DNA from: Candidatus Woesearchaeota archaeon
Lineage (GTDB): Archaea; Nanobdellota; Nanobdellia; Woesearchaeales; ARS49
Reading direction: 5' to 3'
DNA: 38,429 nt
Assembly: GCA_016188265.1 (NCBI GenBank)
Contig: JACPID010000023.1
Span: forward strand, 1-38,429
Shown: piece by piece, positions 31,791 to 38,429 of the stretch
How the letters are laid out: each line of letters starts with the position of its first letter
Position numbering within the stretch: the stretch's first letter is position 1
Position numbers and translations under genes: made by a program
The notes under the pieces: generated by a model
Told to the model about the DNA's origin: nothing
Databases searched by the model: none
The model's input: only the letters and a program-made list of their open reading frames with translations

Positions 31791-32455
31791 AAATCCTCAC
31801 CTCTGAACTCTCCTTTAAAATAATCTAGACGAGCACAAATAGCAAGTTTATCTGCAACTAATTTTGCTGCTTTTCCTTTGTTTTTAGCTTTTTGAACCAA
31901 CGGGTGATTAAAAAGAAGCCCGTATTTTGGGCTTTTTGCTTTTTTTGCAAGATGCCTAAACAATGCTTTTTCTGCGCCAAGCAATTGAATTGTTGAAGCT
32001 GGCAGTTCTGCTAAATGCTTTAAAGAGCCTGCTTGCTTTATTATTTTCAAACCAAGAACATAACCTGCAAGTGCAGTAATATTTGGACAAATTTTTTTCA
32101 TTGATTCTTGAATATAGCCATCTATTTGTTTTTTTGCTTCACTAAATTCTTTCAAAAATCTAGCATTTTTCAACAAAATTTGTTTATGCTCTCCTTTAAT
32201 AACCCCCCCTAAACTTTCAATGGGCCTTTTATCTTTAATTACATCTTCAATAAAATTCCCCGGCTTTCTTTCTAATTCAGGATAATAATACCCATACCAT
32301 TCTTTAAATTTTGAAAAAATAACCTCTTGAACAGAATCAAGTGTTTCAAACATTGAAACTGCTTGAATCATAAGAATATCAGGAGTTACACTATTTCTCA
32401 ATGCATTTTCACTTAATTCAATATTCTTTTTCCTTAGATTTTTATCACAAACCAT
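31760..32455 (-). CDS. Short Nop5/Nop56-like box C/D RNP core protein
   Basis: The 231-aa protein keeps the coiled-coil start (PDILMIQAVSMFETLDSVQEV), FKEWYGYYYPEL, and the Nop RNA-binding domain with PNITALAGYVLGLKII, LPASTIQLLGAEKALFRHL and PKYGLLFNHPLVQ. Archaeal Nop5 normally has an additional N-terminal domain of ~120 residues that binds fibrillarin; here only about 25 residues precede the coiled coil. The divergent gene starts 57 bp upstream, so no hidden exon or frame holds the missing part. It is the first gene of the RNA-modification operon. A basic tail (KKIEQKIK) ends it. Confidence 0.88.
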   Translation of the reverse strand: MVCDKNLRKKNIELSENALRNSVTPDILMIQAVSMFETLDSVQEVIFSKFKEWYGYYYPELERKPGNFIEDVIKDKRPIESLGGVIKGEHKQILLKNARFLKEFSEAKKQIDGYIQESMKKICPNITALAGYVLGLKIIKQAGSLKHLAELPASTIQLLGAEKALFRHLAKKAKSPKYGLLFNHPLVQKAKNKGKAAKLVADKLAICARLDYFKGEFRGEDLRKKIEQKIK

Positions 32456-32481
32456 TATAGAATACAGACTAATATAGCAAA

Positions 32482-32494
32482 TCTTAAATATCTT
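32482..32494. promoter_or_regulatory. Promoter box between nop5 and mbf1
   Basis: ATCTTAAATATC in the 57-bp divergent gap lies about 26 nt before the mbf1 ATG (32513) on the + strand. It reads GATATTTAAGAT about 33 nt before the nop5 ATG on the minus strand. One AT-rich box may serve both directions. Confidence 0.45.
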
Positions 32495-32512
32495 TTTCTA
32501 TTTTTACTAAAT

Positions 32513-32956
32513 ATGCCAAGTTGCGACTTGTGCGGAAAACAAGAAAATCTGTTTATTGCTAATGTTGAAAGTGTTGAGATGACTGTTTGTTCTTCTTGCA
32601 GCTCTTTTGGAATAATCATCAAACCAATTAAAAAAATAATTACACCTAAAAAAACTGAAAAAAAGAAAAATGAAGCAGTTGAATACATTGTTGAAGATTC
32701 AAGCCAAAAAATAAGAATTATTAGGGAAAAATCCGGCCTTAATCAAGAAGATTTTGCTAAAAAACTTTCAATAAGAACCTCTTTACTGCAAAAAATTGAA
32801 ACAAACAATACAAGTTTAGACATACCTCTCGCTAGAAAACTTGAAAAACTACTTCACATAAATCTTATCGAGCAAAAATTAGAAGAATCTTCTGTTGAAA
32901 TTAAAAATAATAAATCTTCAGATACTATGACGGTAGGAGATGTTGTTAAGTTATGA
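32513..32956 (+). CDS. Multiprotein bridging factor 1-like regulator (aMBF1)
   Basis: The 147-aa protein has an N-terminal zinc ribbon (CDLCGKQ and CSSC), a Lys-rich linker and a helix-turn-helix of the Cro/XRE type (about 60-120: IRIIREKSGLNQEDFAKKLSIRTSLLQKIE). This order is diagnostic of archaeal MBF1, a basal-transcription or translation-associated factor. Length is typical. It is a single gene, with a TATA-like box about 26 nt upstream. Confidence 0.9.
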   Translation: MPSCDLCGKQENLFIANVESVEMTVCSSCSSFGIIIKPIKKIITPKKTEKKKNEAVEYIVEDSSQKIRIIREKSGLNQEDFAKKLSIRTSLLQKIETNNTSLDIPLARKLEKLLHINLIEQKLEESSVEIKNNKSSDTMTVGDVVKL

Positions 32957-32989
32957 AAGCACTAAAAAAAAGTAAATTATACTGAAGAG

Positions 32990-33790
32990 CTATTTTTGCA
33001 TTAACACAGCTCTATTTTCTTCCTGTTTTGATTTTTTTATCCTCAATAATCTTTCTAATTTAGCTTTAAGTCTTTGATCTTTAAAATTTTCACCAACTAA
33101 TGCCCCTGCTAGTTTCTTATACTCAACAACTGCCTCTGTTTTAGGAGCATGCAATGCTGCTGGCTTTGTCATGCTTAAAGATTCCATAAAATTAATTTCA
33201 TGAGGCAGCAAAGCCAAAACTGGCGTTTCTGCAGCTTCCTCAACATCAGCAATTGTCAACTCAAACTTTTTATTATAAACTCTATTAAGAATTAATCCTG
33301 TTATCGGTGTTCTTCTTCTTTTAGCAATTTTTACAGCATGCATTGTACAGCTCAAAGTAGGATAATCTGGCGTTGTTACAACTAATAATTCATCTGAAGC
33401 AATCATAACTGCCAGCATTTCATGATTCAGATTAGGACTAGAATCAATTAAGACTACGTCATAATTATTTTTTATTTTATCAACATACTGTTTTAATTGA
33501 AAATGTTTTATCTTACCACTGCCCCTCAGATCAGCTGGAAGAAAATCAAAACCATAACCAGTTGAAAGAACTGCTTTTTCTATTTTACAATTTTCCAACA
33601 GTACATCATGCAAGGTTTTTTTTGCATTAGTAATTCCTAAATGCAATCCTAAATTAGGAGCTGAAAAATTCGCATCAACTAATAAAACCTTTTTTTTAAA
33701 ATCATTAGCTAACACAGCTCCTAAATTAGCTACGGCTGTGGTTTTTCCTACACCGCCTTTTATTGCTATAACACCATAAACTTTACTCAT
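32990..33790 (-). CDS. MinD/ParA-family ATPase
   Basis: The 266-aa protein has the deviant Walker A KGGVGKTT (residues 11-18), a switch I region DANFSAPNLGLHLG and Walker B-like VVLIDSSPN (about 115-123). Members are membrane- or nucleoid-associated dimeric switches that position cell structures. The C-terminal helix is basic (KLERLLRIKKSKQ) and may contact membrane. It follows the 362-aa surface protein by about 10 bp in the same direction. A role in positioning a surface structure is conceivable (inference); chromosome or division roles are equally possible. Confidence 0.88.
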   Translation of the reverse strand: MSKVYGVIAIKGGVGKTTAVANLGAVLANDFKKKVLLVDANFSAPNLGLHLGITNAKKTLHDVLLENCKIEKAVLSTGYGFDFLPADLRGSGKIKHFQLKQYVDKIKNNYDVVLIDSSPNLNHEMLAVMIASDELLVVTTPDYPTLSCTMHAVKIAKRRRTPITGLILNRVYNKKFELTIADVEEAAETPVLALLPHEINFMESLSMTKPAALHAPKTEAVVEYKKLAGALVGENFKDQRLKAKLERLLRIKKSKQEENRAVLMQK

Positions 33791-33800
33791 AAATACCTCT

Positions 33801-34889
33801 TTACAATTTATATATATCCTTGAGATTTTTAATAATTTCCTTTTTCTTTTTAATTAATTGCACCTCTTCTTTATATCTGGGCAATAATTTATATCCTTCT
33901 TTTTTAGTACTTTCATAGGTTCTTCTGGTTGCTTTTACTATTTTTTTCCTTGTTTTAACTATTATTAATGATAAAGTTATTGAGAAGAATAAAATGCTTA
34001 TACTCAATGCATTTTTCTTAATTTTATCAGTTGCTAAACTTAATTTATTTTTAAATTCAAAACTTATGCTGTCTAATTCTACAAATGATTGTCCTGTTAA
34101 TAAGTTTCCTTTAGGATTAATTTCAATATAACTAAACACTTTTTCTTTAGCACTGCTTAATTTATTTTTAATTAATTTAAAACGGCTCGATAAATAATTC
34201 TTAACTTTGCTTAAAAGATTTTTTTTTTCAATTTTAGGAGAGCCTCCTTCCACTGCAATGCCAGGTTCTTCTAATTCCTCTTCAATTTCATACTCTTCTA
34301 TTTCTTCTTTTGTAAAACTAATTGTTTTTGGTTTTCGAGTTGCACGTTCATTTTCATCAAGCGCTTCTATTAAAAATACACCGCCTTTTTCACTATCTAA
34401 AACTTTTTCCAAAGTTACACTTAAATCATAAAAAAAGTTTTCATTAAGATCAAACTTTTGAGTTTTATTAACTTCAAACTTTACTGTTATTGGCTTGCTT
34501 GATATAGTTGCAATAGCTGTCTGAGTTTTCGCATCAGCACTTTCTACAATTATTGAATGTTTTGACTGATCCTTTAACATAAAAGGAAGTATTGCTTTAT
34601 CAAAAACCTTCCTTGATATTAGCACAGTTCTTAAAGTTGTACCTGCCTGCACTTTCAGTGTTGCATCACCTACTCTTGTTGGAGTCATTGCTCCTTTACC
34701 TGCTTCAACTCCTCCTGCGAAAGGTGCTTTTTTTTCTTCTGCTGTAGCTACAGGTTCTTCTTCTCCCTGGCCATAAAGCCCCATGCCATATCTTCCTGTT
34801 CCATAATTGCGTGCTTGAACTGTAACAATAAGCAATAAAAAAAGAAGTGAAAAAGTAAAGAATTTCTTTTTGCTAGTTCTAAATTGCAT
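33801..34889 (-). CDS. 362-aa exported, C-terminally membrane-anchored protein
   Basis: ATG 34889 is chosen: it follows an AGAGG site and begins a signal peptide (MQFRTSKKKFFTFSLLFLLL, cleavage likely after VQA). A TTG start at 34925 would lie in a repeat. Mature features are a Gly/Tyr motif (NYGTGRYGMGLYGQG), a beta-rich domain (about 60-190), an acidic linker (EEIEEYEIEEELEEP), a helical section, one transmembrane helix (about 295-315) and a basic cytoplasmic tail of ~45 residues. It may be co-transcribed with the adhesin upstream and MinD downstream. Function unknown. Confidence 0.75.
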   Translation of the reverse strand: MQFRTSKKKFFTFSLLFLLLIVTVQARNYGTGRYGMGLYGQGEEEPVATAEEKKAPFAGGVEAGKGAMTPTRVGDATLKVQAGTTLRTVLISRKVFDKAILPFMLKDQSKHSIIVESADAKTQTAIATISSKPITVKFEVNKTQKFDLNENFFYDLSVTLEKVLDSEKGGVFLIEALDENERATRKPKTISFTKEEIEEYEIEEELEEPGIAVEGGSPKIEKKNLLSKVKNYLSSRFKLIKNKLSSAKEKVFSYIEINPKGNLLTGQSFVELDSISFEFKNKLSLATDKIKKNALSISILFFSITLSLIIVKTRKKIVKATRRTYESTKKEGYKLLPRYKEEVQLIKKKKEIIKNLKDIYKL

Positions 34890-34905
34890 TTTTCCTCTTT
34901 TATAC

Positions 34906-34926
34906 TTTAAACTATACGTGCACAAA
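34906..34926. repeat. Left copy of 21-bp direct repeat flanking HEPN-MNT
   Basis: 21 bases containing ACTATACGTGCACAAA are perfectly repeated at 36096-36116, with mismatches immediately outside. This copy lies between the MNT stop and the ribosome binding site of the 362-aa gene and would encode the last residues of the adhesin if read on the minus strand. Confidence 0.9.
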
Positions 34927-34939
34927 CCATGCAGATTGA

Positions 34940-35539
34940 TTATTTCATCTTTTCTAAAAAATAATTTGTTCCTTTTATAATCAGCCTTTGTGATGTTTTT
35001 TTTAGAGTCATAATAGATGCTTCTTTTTTTTTTATCAAATCTTTAAATTCTCTTTCTGATAAAATTAATGGATTTACTTCTTTTCCAGTGACTGTGGATA
35101 ATTGAGATATCTTGTTTTTAATTTCAAAATTCTTCTTTTTTACTACTAGCAGTATATCAATATCACTTTCTTCGGTAAAAGAAATTCTTGCATAACTTCC
35201 AAATAAAATACAGGTTAAGATATAACCATCAAAAAATAAGTTTGTTAGATGTTTTATTATGCTGTTAACTGTTTTGCTTTTTGTTTGTAACTTATAATCT
35301 TCTATAATTGCTGTCAACAAAGGATATTTATTTTGTGTTTTGTCAAAAGATATTAGAATTGTTTTTCCGGCTTTTTTTTCTTTCAAAAAAATTTTTAATT
35401 TTAGTAATGTTTTTTGTGCACTATATGGGTGAATTTTTAATTCTTTAGCTATATCTAACAAATGGTTTTCTTCCTTGTCATAAATTGTTTTTAAGATTTC
35501 TATTTTATTCTTTGTTAAAGGAATTAATTTTTCTATCAT
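34940..35539 (-). CDS. MNT-type nucleotidyltransferase antitoxin with HTH domain
   Basis: The 199-aa protein has an N-terminal winged-helix-like HTH (residues ~5-60: NKIEILKTIYDKEENHLLDIAKELKI) and a minimal nucleotidyltransferase domain with LFGSYARISFTEESDIDILLVV, which contains the GS and DxD metal-binding motif. In HEPN-MNT systems the MNT protein neutralises the HEPN RNase, in known cases by adding AMP to it. The start overlaps the HEPN stop by 4 bp. Both genes lie between 21-bp direct repeats. The HTH could bind the palindrome upstream of HEPN. Confidence 0.85.
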   Translation of the reverse strand: MIEKLIPLTKNKIEILKTIYDKEENHLLDIAKELKIHPYSAQKTLLKLKIFLKEKKAGKTILISFDKTQNKYPLLTAIIEDYKLQTKSKTVNSIIKHLTNLFFDGYILTCILFGSYARISFTEESDIDILLVVKKKNFEIKNKISQLSTVTGKEVNPLILSEREFKDLIKKKEASIMTLKKTSQRLIIKGTNYFLEKMK

Positions 35540-36033
35540 TCTATCTCTCCTAATAATTGTAATAATTGCCTTATTTCTTCAATTATTTTTTCTGATGGAA
35601 TTTTAACTTTTCTAAGTGTTTTTGGCAGGTAAAGATAATTATTCCGCGTAATTCTTATATTGGAAAGTTCTTCATAAAAAGAGTTTTTTGGCAATAGTTC
35701 AGCAAATAACTTATCTTTCTTCTTAAGCATTTGGTGAATTTGAGTTAATGTTTTTTCAGGAATTAATTTGTTTGAAAGCAGAGCAATTATAACACAATTA
35801 TGATCTTTTGAGTAAAATCCAAGCTTTTTTACTAAAATAGAATTACACATCAGAAATAAAGCCTGGTATGCTTTTGTTACCGCCCATCTGGGATTTTCTT
35901 CTTTTTTAGCAGAATCCACATCCTCGTACGCTAATTCCTGGTATTCTCTAAACAGGGAATTGTCTATTTTGACAAATTTTTTCTCACATTTTTTGTAAAC
36001 TTTTTCTAAAACTTCTTTTGTTTTTGGCAACAT
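35536..36033 (-). CDS. HEPN-domain RNase toxin
   Basis: The 165-aa helical protein fits the HEPN domain, with YQELAYEDVDSAKKEENPRWAVTKAYQALFLMCNSIL in the first half and NIRITRNNYLYLP near residue 132. The classic RNase motif is R-x4-6-H; here the sequence offers R-N-N-Y with Tyr where His is usual, so catalytic activity is uncertain. It is the first gene of the pair. A 20-bp near-palindrome overlaps its promoter, and the MNT gene starts within its stop. Confidence 0.8.
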   Translation of the reverse strand: MLPKTKEVLEKVYKKCEKKFVKIDNSLFREYQELAYEDVDSAKKEENPRWAVTKAYQALFLMCNSILVKKLGFYSKDHNCVIIALLSNKLIPEKTLTQIHQMLKKKDKLFAELLPKNSFYEELSNIRITRNNYLYLPKTLRKVKIPSEKIIEEIRQLLQLLGEIE

Positions 36034-36048
36034 TATATTTTTTTATCG

Positions 36049-36068
36049 AGTTGTATATATGTACAACT
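36049..36068 (-). promoter_or_regulatory. Palindromic operator of the HEPN-MNT pair
   Basis: AGTTGTATATATGTACAACT is a 20-bp palindrome with one imperfect pair, centred about 25 nt before the HEPN start and overlapping a TATA-like ACATATATAC. A further half-site AAGTTGTA follows at 36069-36077. The placement fits autorepression. Confidence 0.6.
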
Positions 36069-36095
36069 TAAGTTGTATTTAAGTTTTGTTATTAA

Positions 36096-36116
36096 TTTAA
36101 ACTATACGTGCACAAA
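36096..36116. repeat. Right copy of 21-bp direct repeat flanking HEPN-MNT
   Basis: This is identical to 34906-34926. It forms the last codons and stop of the adhesin gene (minus strand, residues CARIV and TAA), so this copy, or its precursor, is in its native place. Confidence 0.9.
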
Positions 36117-38429
36117 TTGCCCATACAGTATGATTAATTTCTAAAGATGATGCACAATTCCACGAATTATCTGTATTCGGGTATGAAGCACTATTGTACG
36201 CTTCGCATCCTCCGCCTAAAACTTTTTTACCTGCTGTACAATTAATACTGCACTGGACTGCAGAAACACATGTATTAGAAACCCGTTCCAATCCAACATT
36301 TATGCTTCCTGCAACTTCTAGATTGTTATTAATACTTACATTTAAACTTGTACTGGTATTTGTTGTAGTATTTGTCCAACCACCAGTTCCATCATTATTA
36401 TCTGGCAGATTTGTCAGCTGGCTTGCATCTCCTGCAAATGCTGTTGCTGTTACTGTTCCTGCAACGTGCAATGCGCTTGTTGGGTTTGTATTATTTATTC
36501 CAACATTTGTTCCATCATTATACAAGTTATTAACAGAAGCCCAGCCTGCTCCATTATTTCTTAAAGTTTGACCATTGCTTCCTGTAGGAAGATTTGAATT
36601 GCTTATATTATTAAGCCTTGATTCATGATCACCAAGCACATCTAATAAATAAACTGACAATTGATCATAATTTATTCCTTCAATTCTTCCACTATAATTG
36701 AAAACAAGCGCAGGAATTAATTCATAAACCTCTTCAGCAATTAAACCTATACCGTACTCACCAGTATTGTTAAAATTAAATGATATTGGCTGCAAGCTAA
36801 AAAGTTTTGTTTTATCAACTGTAAAATTTGTTATATTTGTTTTATACCTTCTACTTGAACTACAGGTTGAAAGATCATTATTAGCATCCCTACACACTGA
36901 TGTAGCTGCAGCAGCAGCTAAAACACCAACTCTAATACCTCCATTAACATCAAATGTGTTTCCAGGAGTAGTAGTATTTATGCCGACACTGCCATTGCCA
37001 TTAATAGTCATTCTTTGTACAATATTAGAACCGCCGGTAGCTCTTGTCCAAAACTGCAAATTGGTTTCTATATTATTCGTTCCAGTGAAGGTCGTAACGT
37101 CAGAACGTATTTGGGTGCCTGGCAAAAATAACGTCCCGTCATGACCTTGAAAACTGATTGCCCCTATAACTTCACCTGTCGCCACTGTGGTTGGAGCATC
37201 TACTGTACCGCCAGATTTTCGTAATCGTAATACACTAGCTTGGCCGTCTGTATCACTTCCGGTAGTTATATGAAGTTCACTATTAGCCGCATCTTTAGCA
37301 ACAGTGAGCTTCTCTGTTGGGATCGTCGTCCCAATGCCGACGTTGCCGTTCTCCAAAATTCTCATTCGTTCTGTCGGTGTATCAGAACCATTAGTTGTTG
37401 TGTAAAAAACCAAACTTCCTGGCGTATTATTTACTGCAGGAGTTCCATTAACAAATGATGCTATTCTTGCGGTGCTTTGAGTAAAATCAACTCCGTCATA
37501 AGCTGCAAATTCTATTTGCCCTATTACATCTCCGTTCCCGACGATTGTAGGGCTTGCATAAGTATTATTTGCCCTGGCAAATAAAAGAGGAGAAGCAAAA
37601 TTGGAAGTTGAAGCTCTGTATAAAACAGCCCCTTGTCCTGCTCCTGTACTGCTTAGAACTTGAGCAGTTGGATTGAAAGATTGGATTCCAACCTCTGTAA
37701 GCTTAGTTATACTCGCTCCAAGTAAAGAATCTCCTACTACTACAAATTCTTCTGTTGGGCTCGCCGTCCCAATGCCGACATTACCAGTAGTATTCTGAAT
37801 AAAGAATTGTGTTCCTCCAGTTGCTAACTCACTAATATTCAACCCACCACTAATCGTATCAGCCCTTAAAACCCAAGACCTATTACTACCAACCAACGCA
37901 TTAGTCCTTAACGCAGCTATTCTTAATTCAGAACTATTTGTTGACGAGTTAATTAACAGAACTGTATTTGTACTGTTAACTTCAAGATTAGCATTAGGAG
38001 CTACTGATCCGATGCCGACGTTGCCGTCGATATCAATTCTCATTTTCTCCGTTAGACTGCTGGTCCCTGTCTTAAAAATGTGGTCTCCTGAATCGGCTCC
38101 AGACGCTCCGCCAGACTGCGTATTGTATTCAATCTGACCAAAATTGCCGCCAGCATTAAACCCGGAATAAAGAATAATGTGTGACCCGCTGTTCGGGCTG
38201 GCTCCTATCGTATTCAGATTGGATTGTATCGTAAGCGTTGTTGGGGTTGGATCTTGCGCCACTGTCCTTCGGATCACCGCATTTCGATTGCCAGCCAATC
38301 CTATATCTTCATTGATATCCAGTCCTTCAATTGGGCTCGTCGTACCAACACCCACATTACCAGTATTATTTTGTATAAATAATTGTGTTCCACCACTAGC
38401 AAGCTCACTAATATTCAACCCACCACTAA
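36097..38429 (-). CDS. Large repetitive adhesin or fibre protein with S74 chaperone domain, 5' end beyond window
   Basis: The frame is open to the right edge, so at least 776 residues are visible and the N-terminus is missing. The body consists of repeats built around GNVGIGTxxPTE and SGGLNISELAxGGTQxFIQN, as in tail-fibre-like beta-structured stalks. An S74 peptidase/intramolecular chaperone domain follows (SSRRYKTNI with Ser and Lys, FSLQPISFNF, YGIGLIAEEVYELIPALV, DQLSVYLLDVLGDHE). In phage fibres this domain trimerises the shaft and is then cut off. Here about 250 residues run from the cleavage motif to the stop, ending in a Cys-rich domain (CVSAVQCSINC, GGGCEAYN, WNCASS, WAICARIV). The base composition of the repeat region is patchily richer in GC. 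Confidence 0.85.
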   Translation of the reverse strand, partial: SGGLNISELASGGTQLFIQNNTGNVGVGTTSPIEGLDINEDIGLAGNRNAVIRRTVAQDPTPTTLTIQSNLNTIGASPNSGSHIILYSGFNAGGNFGQIEYNTQSGGASGADSGDHIFKTGTSSLTEKMRIDIDGNVGIGSVAPNANLEVNSTNTVLLINSSTNSSELRIAALRTNALVGSNRSWVLRADTISGGLNISELATGGTQFFIQNTTGNVGIGTASPTEEFVVVGDSLLGASITKLTEVGIQSFNPTAQVLSSTGAGQGAVLYRASTSNFASPLLFARANNTYASPTIVGNGDVIGQIEFAAYDGVDFTQSTARIASFVNGTPAVNNTPGSLVFYTTTNGSDTPTERMRILENGNVGIGTTIPTEKLTVAKDAANSELHITTGSDTDGQASVLRLRKSGGTVDAPTTVATGEVIGAISFQGHDGTLFLPGTQIRSDVTTFTGTNNIETNLQFWTRATGGSNIVQRMTINGNGSVGINTTTPGNTFDVNGGIRVGVLAAAAATSVCRDANNDLSTCSSSRRYKTNITNFTVDKTKLFSLQPISFNFNNTGEYGIGLIAEEVYELIPALVFNYSGRIEGINYDQLSVYLLDVLGDHESRLNNISNSNLPTGSNGQTLRNNGAGWASVNNLYNDGTNVGINNTNPTSALHVAGTVTATAFAGDASQLTNLPDNNDGTGGWTNTTTNTSTSLNVSINNNLEVAGSINVGLERVSNTCVSAVQCSINCTAGKKVLGGGCEAYNSASYPNTDNSWNCASSLEINHTVWAICARIV

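Noticed and set aside
34890-34925. N-terminal extension of the 362-aa surface protein from a TTG start
   Set aside because: The extra 12 codons fall in the duplicated 21-bp repeat and the ribosome binding site, while ATG 34889 gives a clean signal peptide.
36194-37144. Two 125-aa + strand open frames inside the adhesin region
   Set aside because: They mirror the repetitive minus-strand coding sequence; the products lack any recognisable pattern, and the S74 motifs fix the real frame.

Overview
The window looks like a DPANN archaeon, most likely Woesearchaeota/Pacearchaeota-like; this is inferred from gene content and base composition, not from a marker tree. The DNA is strongly AT-rich. The information-processing genes are archaeal: RadA, RPA, RFC large subunit, Nop5 plus fibrillarin, MBF1, NIP7-like PUA protein and a TRAM protein. 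The signal peptidase is of the Ser/His type. Several genes have a TATA-like box about 25-30 nt before the start codon, which suggests leaderless mRNAs. Others carry a GGTGA ribosome binding site.

Layout. (1) 1-8083 is mostly a + strand series of small membrane proteins. Ten of them start with a short basic stretch, a [KR]-[GA]-like dipeptide and then a long hydrophobic segment, as in class III (pilin-type) signal peptides. One of the ten carries a zinc amidase (Amidase_3) domain. Two minus-strand accessory units interrupt the series: a VapBC toxin-antitoxin pair and a DUF4143 AAA ATPase. (2) 8084-13516 holds an RPA-like protein, a structured intergenic region, a signal peptidase with an adjacent orphan histidine kinase, a YdjM-like membrane protein and an unknown membrane protein. 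(3) 13673-17502 holds a 91-aa conserved protein, RadA, a TRAM protein, ThpR, ribosomal protein S2 and RNase HII. (4) 17527-25488 holds translin, three related multi-pass membrane proteins, two coiled-coil proteins, a secretion/pilus ATPase and its T2SSF membrane partner. (5) 25527-33790 holds an intron-containing tRNA-Phe, a hypothetical gene with RfcL, ValRS, and a minus-strand rRNA/tRNA modification cluster (PUA, m5C methyltransferase, fibrillarin, Nop5), followed by MBF1 and MinD. (6) 33801 to the right edge holds a membrane-anchored surface protein, a HEPN-MNT toxin-antitoxin pair, and the 3' end of a large repetitive adhesin with an S74 chaperone domain.

How the parts may work together (inference). 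The pilin-like proteins of region 1, the ATPase/T2SSF pair and membrane trio of region 4, and the adhesin of region 6 could together build a surface filament or attachment apparatus. The amidase would be the part that acts on a bacterial partner's wall. No prepilin peptidase gene is visible here.

The most striking structural observation is that both toxin-antitoxin modules sit between long perfect direct repeats: 22 bp around VapBC and 21 bp around HEPN-MNT. Removing one repeat copy plus the intervening DNA restores a compact operon junction in each case. Other notable points are a 22-nt intron in the D-loop of tRNA-Phe with a textbook bulge-helix-bulge, a fibrillarin gene whose conserved N-terminus has no ATG/GTG/TTG start but has an ACG behind a strong GGTGA site inside nop5, and a Nop5 that lacks its fibrillarin-binding domain.
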